A stretch of 64,000 nt of DNA. Origin: CAXXOK01 sp963675655. Lineage in GTDB: Bacteria; Bacillota; Clostridia; Christensenellales; Aristaeellaceae. Positions within the stretch are counted from its first letter, which is position 1, and the number at the start of each line of letters is the position of its first letter. The position numbers and the translations under genes are program-made. Positions 1 to 8,475 of the stretch are shown in pieces. Location: contig OY776489.1 of NCBI GenBank assembly GCA_963675655.1, forward strand, positions 1,674,001 through 1,738,000, given 5' to 3'. A model generated the notes under the pieces. It searched no databases, was not told the origin of the DNA, and worked only from the letters and a program-made list of their open reading frames with translations.

Positions 1-471
1 GGGAATGTGAATCTCTCGCCGGGAACCGTTTGTACTTACGCGTGCAGCACAACGTAAAGAAAACAGCAAAACCGCCGGGCGGCGCAAAGCAACCGGATGT
101 TGGGGCTGATACGATTGTTGGTTTTTAGCGGGCGGGGATGGCAAGCAACGATCTAGTTTCATTGTATTTTGGAACGGCCGGGTTGTCAAGCCTGTTATTC
201 GCGGCGGAGGATTTTCGCCAAGCTGCGTAAACTGCCTTAAAAAGAGGGTTAACAGTACGTTGGCATGCCTTACGTATACTTTACAGGCGCGCTGTCGGGA
301 AAGGGATAAACCGCTAAACTCCCGGAAGTTGCATTCCGCCGGGCGTTTTGCTACCCTATGGGTACATCATAGACCGCTGCGTAACGGTAGCTGCGGTCAT
401 TCTGCTTACGGTTTCTCATACCTGCGTACAATGGCGTGCGTGGGAATTGCATATGGAAAGGAAGGGCGAAC
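1..471. other. intergenic region, no gene recognised
   Basis: Short open frames here overlap the next gene out of frame, lack ribosome sites and resemble no family. I see no convincing sigma-A promoter, tRNA or terminator. The last 20 bases hold the ribosome site (GGAAAGGAAGGG) of the glutamate-synthase-like gene. Confidence 0.5.
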
Positions 472-2115
472 ATGTCTCAACAGCCGAAGAACAATGACGT
501 TCTCAGCACAGCCAACCGCGGTAATCCGGCCGCATCCGGCCTGTGTACGCTTTGCCGCGCCGATTGCAGAGGTAAATGCGAAACATGGCTATCCAGCCTG
601 AAGGGCAGAAAACTACTCTATCCAAGGGATTTTGGCGCGATTACAGCGGGCGCTGCGGTCGGCAGCCACGTGGGGGTAAGCTACCAAAACCTTCGCATAC
701 AGGGGTATCCCTACGGCGCACAGGGTTTACCGCCGGGGCTGACCAACAGTGCGGACGATTGCATTTTCCCCAATGTTTCCCTGCAAACCGAATTTGGTAA
801 AGAGGTGAAAACCAAATCAAAACTGCCCCTGATGACCGGGGCGCTTGGGTCCACCTTTATTGCCAGTAAATACTGGGAATCCTTTGCCGCGGGCGCAGCG
901 CTGGTGGGCTTTCCCATCGTAATCGGGGAAAACGTGGTCGGCGTGGACAAACAGGCGACGCTGAAGGACGGCCGCATCATCAGCGCGCCGGAGCTGGAAC
1001 GGCGTATAGACGTCTACTTGCGCTACTATGACGGTAACGGCGCGATACTTGTGCAGATGAATGTGGAGGATACGCGCAACGGCGTAGCCGAATACCTGAT
1101 CGACCGCTACGGCGACAAGGTGATTCTGGAACTGAAATGGGGGCAGGGAGCCAAGGACATCGGCGGCGAAATACAGGTGACCAATCTGGACTATGCCCTG
1201 TTCCTGAAAGAACGCGGCTATCTCGTAGACCCCGATCCTACCCTGCCGCAGGTGCAGGAGGCCTTCCACAGCGGCGCGCTGCAATCCTTCGCGCGGCACA
1301 GCAGACTTGGGTATACCGACCGCGATGATCACGCTGCCGTAAAAGAAGATTTTATGGCGGAAATTGCGTACCTGCGTAAGCTGGGGTATAAACGCATTAC
1401 GCTGAAAACCGGCGCATACGGTATGGAAGGGTTGGCTATGGCGATTCGCTTTGCTACCGACGCCAAGCTGGATTTGCTCACCATTGACGGGGCAGGCGGC
1501 GGCACCGGCATGAGCCCGTGGAACATGATGGAAAGCTGGGGCATACCCTCGATTTACCTGCATGCCAAGGCGGCGGAATACGCACGGTTGCTGACGGCGC
1601 GGGGGATGGACGTGGTAGATATGGCGTTTGCGGGCGGGTTTGCCAAAGAGGATCATATCTTCAAGGCGCTGGCGCTGGGCGCACCGTATACCAAGCTGGT
1701 ATGTATGGGCCGCGCGCTGATGATACCGGGCTTTCTGGGTGCGAATGTGGAAGGCGCACTGCACCCGGAATGGAAAGCGCGGCTGTGCGGCAACTGGGAT
1801 GCTCTGCCTGCGAGCTTTGCGCAGGAATATGGACAAACGCCGGAGGAGATATTCGCGGGTTATTACGATGTAAAGCGCAAGGTAGGCGCGGCGGAAATGC
1901 AGCGCGTGCCGCTGGGCGCGGTCGCCCTGTGGACGCTGGCGGATAAACTGGCTGCCGGACTGCAGCAGCTGCTGGCGGGCGCCAGAAAGTTCGACGTTTC
2001 CGCGATCAGCCGGGATGATTTGTTTGCAGCCAACCGCGATACCGCGCGGGAAACCGGCATTCGGTTTTTGACTGATGCGGGGGATGAGCAGGCAAAGCAA
2101 ATCCTGAATGAGTAG
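472..2115 (+). CDS. FMN-binding glutamate synthase family protein (stand-alone GltB-like domain)
   Basis: A 547-residue protein corresponding to the FMN/Fe-S central-to-synthase barrel of glutamate synthase, without the amidotransferase and C-terminal beta-helix domains of full GltB. The flavin-barrel signatures IDGAGGGTGMSPWNMM and FAGGFAKEDHIFKALALGA are clear. The N-terminus has a tight cysteine cluster (C25, C28, C32, C36; C-x2-C-x3-C-x3-C) that could bind an Fe-S centre. The ATG at 472 is chosen because GGAAAGGAAGGG lies just upstream; an ATG at 436 in the same frame lacks a ribosome site. No GltD-like partner is adjacent, so glutamate formation is not proven; these short proteins often have unknown electron donors. 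A strong terminator follows, so it is monocistronic. Confidence 0.85.
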   Translation: MSQQPKNNDVLSTANRGNPAASGLCTLCRADCRGKCETWLSSLKGRKLLYPRDFGAITAGAAVGSHVGVSYQNLRIQGYPYGAQGLPPGLTNSADDCIFPNVSLQTEFGKEVKTKSKLPLMTGALGSTFIASKYWESFAAGAALVGFPIVIGENVVGVDKQATLKDGRIISAPELERRIDVYLRYYDGNGAILVQMNVEDTRNGVAEYLIDRYGDKVILELKWGQGAKDIGGEIQVTNLDYALFLKERGYLVDPDPTLPQVQEAFHSGALQSFARHSRLGYTDRDDHAAVKEDFMAEIAYLRKLGYKRITLKTGAYGMEGLAMAIRFATDAKLDLLTIDGAGGGTGMSPWNMMESWGIPSIYLHAKAAEYARLLTARGMDVVDMAFAGGFAKEDHIFKALALGAPYTKLVCMGRALMIPGFLGANVEGALHPEWKARLCGNWDALPASFAQEYGQTPEEIFAGYYDVKRKVGAAEMQRVPLGAVALWTLADKLAAGLQQLLAGARKFDVSAISRDDLFAANRDTARETGIRFLTDAGDEQAKQILNE

Positions 2116-2191
2116 CGGATTCTGGTTTTCGCTGCAGGCGAGGCAGAAACCTGTTCACAAGCGGTAAAAGTGCTTTTGCTTGCTCCTTTAT

Positions 2192-2242
2192 ACCAGCCGG
2201 GTTTGCGGTGGCGCCTGCCGCGTAAAACCCGGCTGGTTTCTG
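2192..2242 (+). terminator. intrinsic terminator of the glutamate-synthase-like gene
   Basis: A 13-bp perfect inverted repeat (ACCAGCCGGGTTT at 2192-2204 and its complement at 2225-2237) followed by TTCTG. It sits 76 bases after the stop codon. Confidence 0.8.
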
Positions 2243-2406
2243 TACGCATTATGCATACGTTAGTAAGCATATACTGCATATAGAAGGTATACCGGCATTG
2301 CCGTCTGCAAGGAGATGCGGGATTCGCCTGTAAACGGGTAAACCTGCTCCTTGCTACTCTTGTTCCTTGTCGTTTTTAGTAAGCGAGAAGTGCAGCTGTC
2401 AACAGA

Positions 2407-2452
2407 GCAAAAACCACAAAGAAGCGGGGATATTTCCCGCTTCTTTGTGGTT
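2407..2452 (-). terminator. intrinsic terminator of the cytidylate-kinase-like gene
   Basis: A 17-bp perfect stem (2412-2428 with 2436-2452, loop GATATTT) followed on the minus strand by TTTTTGCTC. It lies 32 bases beyond the stop codon at 2484. Confidence 0.9.
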
Positions 2453-2483
2453 CCATAGGGGTAACAAGTGCGGATGGCCGGCG

Positions 2484-3158
2484 TTACGGATTCATTTCCG
2501 CCTTCCGAATTTCCGCCGCTTTGATAACATCGCTGATGGTCATTTGTAATATGCGGTCTGTTTCGATAGACAGGGTGCTCTTTTCGGGGGCTATCTTCTT
2601 TTTCTCCACATAACCCACGGCTTCGGCAATCCATTTTTCGGCGACGTCCGAAGGAATACTATCGGTATCGATGACCAGATCGAACCAGCCCGCATCGTTC
2701 TGATCGGCTTTATAGAATGTTTTAATAAAGCTGGAACGGGCATAATCATGCTGCATGACCAGCGTGGCGGCTTCCTCGCGGTTGGTAAGCCGCAGGGACT
2801 CCATAACATTGCTGACGCGCTTTTCAAACGGGGCTTTGATGAGGATGTGGAACACGTTTTCATAGTCGTGCAGCAGCACAAACCCCGCACGGCCGACAAA
2901 GACGGTGTTGTCGAGTTTGGAAAGCGCCAGAATGGTATTGTTGAACAGGCCCATGATCTCTTTGTTCCCAGCTTCCAATCGATCCCAGAACGAGTGGGGG
3001 GACGAATAGAATTTGTGGAAGGAGACTAAGCCATACTGTTCAAGCACTTTCTCGAAAATCGTCCTGTCAATGTAGGCGTAGTGCAGTGATTGTGCAACAT
3101 TTTGGCTGATCGTCGTACCCAAACTCCCGAATTCGCGGGAGATCGTGATGAATGCCAT
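2484..3158 (-). CDS. cytidylate kinase-like family protein
   Basis: A 224-residue protein of the AAK26/cytidylate-kinase-like family: N-terminal MAFITISREFGSLGTTIS, an acidic middle and a nucleoside-kinase-like helical core. The P-loop is of the family's degenerate kind (GSLGTTIS) with no Walker lysine in the usual place, so true CMP kinase activity is uncertain; many Clostridia carry several such paralogues of unknown substrate. The ATG at 3158 is chosen because GGGAGGT lies 7 bases upstream; the GTG at 3167 would overlap that site. Separated by about 100 bases from the HAD gene upstream, so it may be read through from the glycyl-radical operon or be independent. Confidence 0.75.
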   Translation of the reverse strand: MAFITISREFGSLGTTISQNVAQSLHYAYIDRTIFEKVLEQYGLVSFHKFYSSPHSFWDRLEAGNKEIMGLFNNTILALSKLDNTVFVGRAGFVLLHDYENVFHILIKAPFEKRVSNVMESLRLTNREEAATLVMQHDYARSSFIKTFYKADQNDAGWFDLVIDTDSIPSDVAEKWIAEAVGYVEKKKIAPEKSTLSIETDRILQMTISDVIKAAEIRKAEMNP

Positions 3159-3261
3159 TGTGTCCACCTCCCTGATTCATGGCTGTTCAATTGTTTTCTA
3201 TATTATACAACTTATTGTAAGCGTATGCAACGACAGGGAGCGGGCGGAAGGTTTAGGGGGT

Positions 3262-3876
3262 TTACAGCACGCGGGGCAGTTTTTTCAGTGCCCGGGCGAG
3301 GGCCATAACATCCCCGGTAAAGCGGTAACCCTGCCAGCCAAGGCGCTGCGCCGCCAGCACGTTGCCCTGATCATCATCGATAAAATAACATTCCTCCGGC
3401 CGAAGGTTATAGCGGGTGGTAAGCCGCGTGTAGATTTCCGCACCGGGCTTTTTCGTTTTTTCTTCCACGGAGAACACAACACCGTGAAACCTTCCGATTA
3501 GAGGGATAATCTCCCGGTGTTCGCTGATTTTGCGCCCCGCGTTGGAAAGCAGATAGATTTGATACCCATCGCTCATCGCTCGGCGCACGATTGGCTCCAT
3601 CCCCTGAATTGGCGTTAAAATGTTGCCGGGCATGGCGCTGAATACCGCGGTAACCAGCGCCTTTAAGCGCTCTTCATCCAGCGTGTCCATGGCAAGGCGG
3701 GCAAGCGCATCCGGGGAGATGGAATCATCATCCAGATTGCCCCACAGGGGATGCTGAAATAGCGCTTTGTTGAGTTTTTGCGCGTCCGTTTCATTAGACG
3801 CGACCATACGGCAAGCGGCGAGCGGATGAAAATCCATCAGCACGCCGCCCATATCAAAAATGAGATTCCGAATCAA
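3262..3876 (-). CDS. HAD-IA family hydrolase (YihX-like sugar phosphatase candidate)
   Basis: A 204-residue haloacid-dehalogenase superfamily phosphatase. Motif I is FDMGGVL (residues 7-13), motif II LLSNAGRK, motif III KPGAEIY and motif IV FIDDDQGN, in the right order. The FDxGGVL form of motif I is typical of the YihX/HAD-IA branch, which dephosphorylates sugar phosphates. The start is TTG at 3876, with AGAGGAG 9 bases upstream. It follows the MTP-1-like gene by 26 bases and is probably the last gene of the glycyl-radical operon; a sugar-phosphate substrate produced by that pathway is an inference. Confidence 0.8.
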   Translation of the reverse strand: MIRNLIFDMGGVLMDFHPLAACRMVASNETDAQKLNKALFQHPLWGNLDDDSISPDALARLAMDTLDEERLKALVTAVFSAMPGNILTPIQGMEPIVRRAMSDGYQIYLLSNAGRKISEHREIIPLIGRFHGVVFSVEEKTKKPGAEIYTRLTTRYNLRPEECYFIDDDQGNVLAAQRLGWQGYRFTGDVMALARALKKLPRVL

Positions 3877-3902
3877 AGGGGGTTACTCCTCTCTGGCAGA
3901 CG

Positions 3903-4862
3903 TTATCCGGCGATGCCGCCATGCCCGGCAAACGGATCGTCGATCACCAGACGGCCTTCGCACGTATCGCCAACGCCCGAATATAAATCGGCGCGGCCAT
4001 CCGCACGCATCACGATGCCGCTGGTAAACGCGCAATCGCCCAAATCCGGCACTTTAGGGGAGAAAGGCGGATAGCGCCTGGCGGTGCCGATGATTTTTTC
4101 TTCCTGCGCGCGCAGGTGCGCAGGGTCCAGTACGAAGGAGATATTGGTATACACCTTCATGTCAACGCCGTTTTGCGTGTCCACATAGCTTTTGTGGCCG
4201 ATTGCGCCGATCATGCCGTCTTTGAGCAGATAGCACTGGTTACAGCCGCCCCACTCGCCGGGGCCAAACAGGTTTTCCACACGCGGAGCATTTTGCACGA
4301 CGTCGGCGTTGAGCGCATCCAACGAATCGATGGTCGTAAAGCCGATGATGGCTTCGCTGCCGTATTTTTTAGCGATATGCGGGCCGCGCGGCCGGGAGAA
4401 AACGCCGATTTTACCGTTGGCCAGTTCCACCAGCCGGATGTCCTTCATCTCTTTTGGGCCGGATGTGAAAAAGGAGAGGTCGGCGGGATCGCTGCCGCGG
4501 TAGAAATAACAATGATAGGTATCAATGTCTCCCTGCGAAATGCGCACGTGTGTGCCGCCCAGCACCAGCTCGCCGTAAATGGTGCTGATAAACGGGTCCT
4601 CCAGCGGGTAGACCATCGCATCGCTAACGAGGCGGTAGCGGTCCGTACCAGTCTGCTCAAACAGCCTTGCGGTCGAATGCGCCCATACCTCCCGGCGTTC
4701 CACGCGCCCAAACATGTAGGTGCGCCCGCCGCAGGCAAAGGGAATGGAGCAGTTGTAAACGTCGTAGCCATCCGCCCCATCAAACTGGAGCAAATGGGCT
4801 TCCATCGGGCCATGATCCTGCTCAAACCGTTCCCGCATGCTTTTAGTGTTCAAACAATCCAC
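3903..4862 (-). CDS. MTP-1 / DUF1861 family protein (predicted mannoside phosphorylase or transferase fold)
   Basis: About 319 residues with the look of a five-bladed beta-propeller of the DUF1861 (MTP-1) family, related to the GH130/GT108 beta-mannan phosphorylases. Visible signatures are CSIPFACGGRTYMFGRVERR, the acidic motif MVYPLEDPFIS near residue 90 that resembles the EDP catalytic motif of GH130-type enzymes, and GEWGGCNQCYLL. No signal peptide, so cytoplasmic. The start is uncertain: GTG at 4862 lies only 2 bases from AAGGAT, while an in-frame TTG at 4853 has better spacing. It lies between the transporter genes and a HAD phosphatase, fitting phosphorolysis of an imported glycoside. 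The enzyme activity is inferred from family, not shown. Confidence 0.7.
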   Translation of the reverse strand: MDCLNTKSMRERFEQDHGPMEAHLLQFDGADGYDVYNCSIPFACGGRTYMFGRVERREVWAHSTARLFEQTGTDRYRLVSDAMVYPLEDPFISTIYGELVLGGTHVRISQGDIDTYHCYFYRGSDPADLSFFTSGPKEMKDIRLVELANGKIGVFSRPRGPHIAKKYGSEAIIGFTTIDSLDALNADVVQNAPRVENLFGPGEWGGCNQCYLLKDGMIGAIGHKSYVDTQNGVDMKVYTNISFVLDPAHLRAQEEKIIGTARRYPPFSPKVPDLGDCAFTSGIVMRADGRADLYSGVGDTCEGRLVIDDPFAGHGGIAG

Positions 4863-4874
4863 ATCCTTGCTATG

Positions 4875-4906
4875 GGCGGGGGGCGGGCTGTGCCCGCCGC
4901 CCCGCC
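4875..4906 (-). promoter_or_regulatory. GC-rich intercistronic hairpin
   Basis: GGCGGGGGGCGGGC (4875-4888) pairs with GCCCGCC at 4892-4898 and CCCCGCC at 4900-4906 around a TGT loop, with one bulged base. It has no T-run on the minus strand, so it is more likely an RNA-processing or stability element after the binding-protein gene than a full terminator. Confidence 0.6.
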
Positions 4907-4918
4907 GCTTGCGTGTTA

Positions 4919-6502
4919 TTACTGTCCGTTATAGGGGTGTTCCGCCAGGAAAGCGTCAAACTGGGCGGTGTATTCCGCCGCGAAGGTATCCAGCCCGGCG
5001 TTTTCGCGTTTCTGGTCGATCTTTTCAATTGCGGCTTCGATGTCGCTTTCAAAGCCGTCTTTCACGACCATGGCCAGATCGTCGATGCTCGAAATTTTAG
5101 CCGATTCGCTGGACACAGCTTCATCCACGAAGGAGAAACCGGAGCCGGGGTCTTTGAAGAAGGCGAGCGGGTCGGCCAGCATCCTCATATACTCCACAAC
5201 GTCTTCGGGGGTGGATACGGAGTGGCGGGTCATGGAGGGCAGCCAGCTCAGCACAAAGGCGTCGAAGTTATAGGTTTTACCGTTTTGATCGGGAATGGTT
5301 TCGTACTGGTTGTCGCCAATGGCTTTCCACTGTACGCCTTCCACGCCGTATTCAAACAGGTCGTGGTTTTCCTGGCTGGAGAAAAGCCAATTGTAGAACT
5401 GCATCACGAGATCGGGGTTTTCGCAGGTAACGGGGACGCAGGCGAAATTCCATGCCTGGTAGGTAACGCCGATCTGGCTGTGCTCACCGTTGCGCATGTT
5501 GCGGTTAGCGATAATGTAACCCAGCTTCGCATCCGGTATGGAGCTTTCCAGCTGGCTCTTGATGCTGTCAAACGTATCCGCGCCGCGGATGAACGAGGCG
5601 GCTTTTCCCGCGATAAACTGGCCCTGGAAATCCGTTACGTTCATACAGTCAGGGTCCACATAGCCTTTATCCATCCACTCTTTGGCAATCCGGTACGCCC
5701 ACAGCGGATCGGCCTTGGCGGGGTTGGCATCGTCCATCCACTGGTTGTATTCCTCATCCAGCGCAGGCACGATGGAGCGGGCGTAGTACGCGGTACCGTC
5801 GTCACGGATGATGATGTTGTTATTCTTGCTGCCGGTATAGGTGTTGTGTTTGGTTGTCGGGGTGGCGTAGAAGGATTCCACAAAGCTCGTCAGCGGATCG
5901 GTCGAGCCTAGGAAGGTAAAGGGAATCATGCCCGGCTCGTTTTGAAGAATCGCGTCCCAATAGGCGATAATGCCGTCCTCATCGGTCACGGTTACGCCGT
6001 ATTTTTCCGCCAAATCCTTGCGGTAGTAGAAGTAGCTGCCGCTGGAATAGGTTTGCGAGAAGGGGATGCCGTAGATATGGTATTCGCCGTCCGGGCCGAC
6101 AAAGCTGTTCGCATCCAGATAATCCTGCGCGAAAGCCGTTTTCAAGCCGGGATACGCATCGTTGTTAAAGTATTCGTCCAAATTGACCAGCTGACCTTTC
6201 AGCGCCATTTCGTTCAGGCTGGGGCTGGTCCACTGCGCGGCGAACACGCTGTCCATCGCTTCGCCGGAGGAGAGCTTGAGCGATACTTTCTGGCCGATAT
6301 CGTCAAAGCCGGTGAAGATGAAATGCAGCGATGCGTCCAGCGTATCGGCGGTTTCTTCTTCAAACTTTGCCAGTACTTGGTCAAAGCCGTTGGGGTAAGT
6401 AGAGTTGGAGGGTACGATAATGGTGAGCGTCGAGTGCTCCGCCAGGGCCGTACCGCATAACAGGCACAGCGCAAGCAGAACTGCCAGTAACTTTTTGGTC
6501 AT
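4919..6502 (-). CDS. extracellular sugar-binding protein of an ABC transporter
   Basis: A 527-residue solute-binding protein with a classical signal peptide (MTKKLLAVLLALCLLCGTALA, cut after ALA). There is a Cys near the cleavage zone but no clean lipobox, so it may be secreted rather than lipid-anchored. The body has features of the large LipO/YtcQ-type binding proteins (GIPFSQTYSSGSYFYYRKDLAEKYG; NWLFSSQENHDLFEYGVEGV) that serve LplB-YtcP type permeases. AAGGAGG lies 8 bases before the ATG. It follows the second permease by 45 bases and is followed by a strong hairpin, an arrangement that often raises binding-protein mRNA relative to its neighbours. Ligand unknown; a gluco- or mannoside is likely from context. 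Confidence 0.88.
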   Translation of the reverse strand: MTKKLLAVLLALCLLCGTALAEHSTLTIIVPSNSTYPNGFDQVLAKFEEETADTLDASLHFIFTGFDDIGQKVSLKLSSGEAMDSVFAAQWTSPSLNEMALKGQLVNLDEYFNNDAYPGLKTAFAQDYLDANSFVGPDGEYHIYGIPFSQTYSSGSYFYYRKDLAEKYGVTVTDEDGIIAYWDAILQNEPGMIPFTFLGSTDPLTSFVESFYATPTTKHNTYTGSKNNNIIIRDDGTAYYARSIVPALDEEYNQWMDDANPAKADPLWAYRIAKEWMDKGYVDPDCMNVTDFQGQFIAGKAASFIRGADTFDSIKSQLESSIPDAKLGYIIANRNMRNGEHSQIGVTYQAWNFACVPVTCENPDLVMQFYNWLFSSQENHDLFEYGVEGVQWKAIGDNQYETIPDQNGKTYNFDAFVLSWLPSMTRHSVSTPEDVVEYMRMLADPLAFFKDPGSGFSFVDEAVSSESAKISSIDDLAMVVKDGFESDIEAAIEKIDQKRENAGLDTFAAEYTAQFDAFLAEHPYNGQ

Positions 6503-6547
6503 GGTGGGAGCCTCCTTATTCTATTTTCACCGGATGCCTTCCGGCGA

Positions 6548-7462
6548 TTATCCCTTGATGGAGCCGATCAGAATGCCTTTGATAAAGTACTTTTGCAGGA
6601 ACGGGTACAAAAGCACGATCGGCCCGATGGTGACCATGGCGGTAGCCATGCGCACCCCGATGGTCGGCAGCGTTACATTGCCCATGGCGGCCAGCGCTTT
6701 GGCCCCCATGGAGGATGTGAGAAAATCGACTTGCCGCTGGAGTTTCATAATCAAATATTGCAGCGTGTACAGCTTACTGTCGTCAATGAAAAGCAGCACC
6801 TTGTACCACTCGTTCCAAAAGCCCATGGCTGCGAAAAGCCCGATGGTGGCGAAAATCGGCTTGGCGCACGGCAGGATGATGCGGAAGTAGATTTGCACAT
6901 CGCTCGCGCCGTCGATTTTGGCGGACTCCGCCATCGCATCCGGCAAGGTTTGAAAATAATTGCGCATCAGGAAGGTGTTAAACGCGTTCAGCGCCCCGGG
7001 CACGATGAGCACCCACAGCGTATCGCGCATATTCAATACCCGGCTGATGAGTATGTAATTGGCGACCAGACCGCCGTTAAACAGCATGGTAAAGTATAAA
7101 AACATGCTGATGCCGCTGCGGTATTTGAGCGACTTGACCGATAGGGGATAGGCGAGCATCCCTGTTAGCAGCAGCGTGAGCAGCGTGCCGCCGATGGTGG
7201 TAACAATGGTAATGAGATAGGCGTTAAGCACCGAATCGGTGCCGGTAAACACCATGCGGTAGGCGGTAAAATCCAACTGGGGTACCCACAGGCTGTACCC
7301 TTCGCGCACCAGCACGTTTTCGTTGGTGAGGGAGGCGCAAAGCGCCATCCACAGCGGCAAAAGGCACAGCAGCGCAAAAAGCCCTGTCAGGAAATACGCG
7401 ATGGCGACCAGCACCTTGTCGCCGGGGCTTTTGCGTAGCAGGGGGGAGATTGATTTTCGCAC
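6548..7462 (-). CDS. carbohydrate ABC transporter permease (YtcP/LplC-like)
   Basis: A six-helix inner-membrane permease of about 304 residues. The cytoplasmic coupling loop reads ESAKIDGASDVQIYFRIILP, the EAA motif of sugar (CUT1) permeases, and the C-terminus FLQKYFIKGILIGSIKG is typical of the LplC/YtcP class. The GTG at 7462 is preferred: the GGAGGT site is 10 bases upstream, while the GTG at 7474 overlaps it. The partner permease ends 9-20 bases upstream, so the two are co-translated. No ATPase is encoded in the operon, so it probably uses a shared MsmX-type ATPase from elsewhere. Confidence 0.9.
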   Translation of the reverse strand: MRKSISPLLRKSPGDKVLVAIAYFLTGLFALLCLLPLWMALCASLTNENVLVREGYSLWVPQLDFTAYRMVFTGTDSVLNAYLITIVTTIGGTLLTLLLTGMLAYPLSVKSLKYRSGISMFLYFTMLFNGGLVANYILISRVLNMRDTLWVLIVPGALNAFNTFLMRNYFQTLPDAMAESAKIDGASDVQIYFRIILPCAKPIFATIGLFAAMGFWNEWYKVLLFIDDSKLYTLQYLIMKLQRQVDFLTSSMGAKALAAMGNVTLPTIGVRMATAMVTIGPIVLLYPFLQKYFIKGILIGSIKG

Positions 7463-7482
7463 GGATTGGTTCACCTCCTAAC

Positions 7483-8409
7483 TTAAAACAGTGCGGTGTC
7501 TTTATCCACCTTGCGTACCGTAGCGTTGGTTAAAAGCACCATCACCAGCCCGAGTACGGACTGGAACAGCCCGACCGCGGCCGACATGCCGATGTCGTTG
7601 TTGGTGCGCAGGGCGCGGTACACGTAGGTATCGATTACATCGGTTGTAGAGCGGAGCATGGCATTATCGCCCACCAGTGCGTAGATCATGCCGAAATCGC
7701 CGTTGAAGATACTGCCAACCGAGAGGATGAGCATCATGACCACGGTGGGGCGAAGCATCGGTAGGGTTAAGCGGCAGATGCACTGCCACCGGGAAGCGCC
7801 GTCGATTTTAGCGGCCTCGTACATGTTCTGGTCGATGCCTGTGATGGCCGCCAGAAAGATGACTGTGCCGTAGCCCACGCCCTTCCATAGCCGGAGGAAT
7901 ACGAGAAGGCCCGGCCAAACCGACGCATCCTGATAAAAGCGCACCTTGTCCCCGCCGATGAGCAGCAGGAATTTATTGAGTATACCGTCGTTGGTGCCCA
8001 GAAATGCCAGCGCGAAAATGCTGACCACCGTCCAGGAGAGAAAATTGGGCAGAAACATCAGGCTTTGGGATGCCTTTTGAATGGGTTTTACAGAAAGCTC
8101 GTTGAGCAATACCGCCATGGCGACCTGCATAAACAACCCTGTGGAAATAAACAGCGTGTTTAAGTACAGCGTGTTAAACGTAACGGGAATCCAATCCTCG
8201 CTGGTAAAAAAGAACTCGAAATTATTCAGCCCGATAAACTTGGAGCCAAAGCCGAAGAAGCCGGAAATGGCGTTGTAATCCACAAAGGCGAAATACAGCC
8301 CGGCCAGCGGCGCGTAGTTAAACAGCAGGATGAACAGGATTCCCGGCAGGGCCATCAGGTACAGCCACCGGTTTTTCTTTAGCTCGTAGCGCAACCCTAT
8401 TTTTTGCAT
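7483..8409 (-). CDS. carbohydrate ABC transporter permease (LplB-like)
   Basis: A permease of about 308 residues with an N-terminal basic segment (MQKIGLRYELKKNRWLYLMALPG) and six membrane spans. The EAA coupling loop is EAAKIDGASRWQCICRLTLP. It ends VRKVDKDTALF, as LplB-family proteins do. The ATG at 8409 has GGGAGGG upstream; in-frame starts further out have none. It forms the heterodimeric channel with the YtcP-like permease that follows. It sits directly after the glycyl radical enzyme gene, linking sugar uptake with that enzyme. Confidence 0.9.
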   Translation of the reverse strand: MQKIGLRYELKKNRWLYLMALPGILFILLFNYAPLAGLYFAFVDYNAISGFFGFGSKFIGLNNFEFFFTSEDWIPVTFNTLYLNTLFISTGLFMQVAMAVLLNELSVKPIQKASQSLMFLPNFLSWTVVSIFALAFLGTNDGILNKFLLLIGGDKVRFYQDASVWPGLLVFLRLWKGVGYGTVIFLAAITGIDQNMYEAAKIDGASRWQCICRLTLPMLRPTVVMMLILSVGSIFNGDFGMIYALVGDNAMLRSTTDVIDTYVYRALRTNNDIGMSAAVGLFQSVLGLVMVLLTNATVRKVDKDTALF

Positions 8410-8475
8410 GCGGTTCCCTCCCGTAACGTTGTGCCCGCCCATGCCGGGGACGGAGCCGTGGAATGGGTAAGCGGG

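Larger units (their letters stand above)
2116..2483. other. intergenic region between convergent genes
   Basis: Apart from the two back-to-back terminators (2192-2242 and 2407-2452) I see nothing coding. Frames in this stretch are shadows without ribosome sites. Confidence 0.6.

Noticed and set aside
817..2100. 427-codon open frame on the minus strand
   Set aside because: It lies wholly inside the glutamate-synthase-like gene on the opposite strand, has no ribosome site and no family resemblance; a GC-bias shadow.
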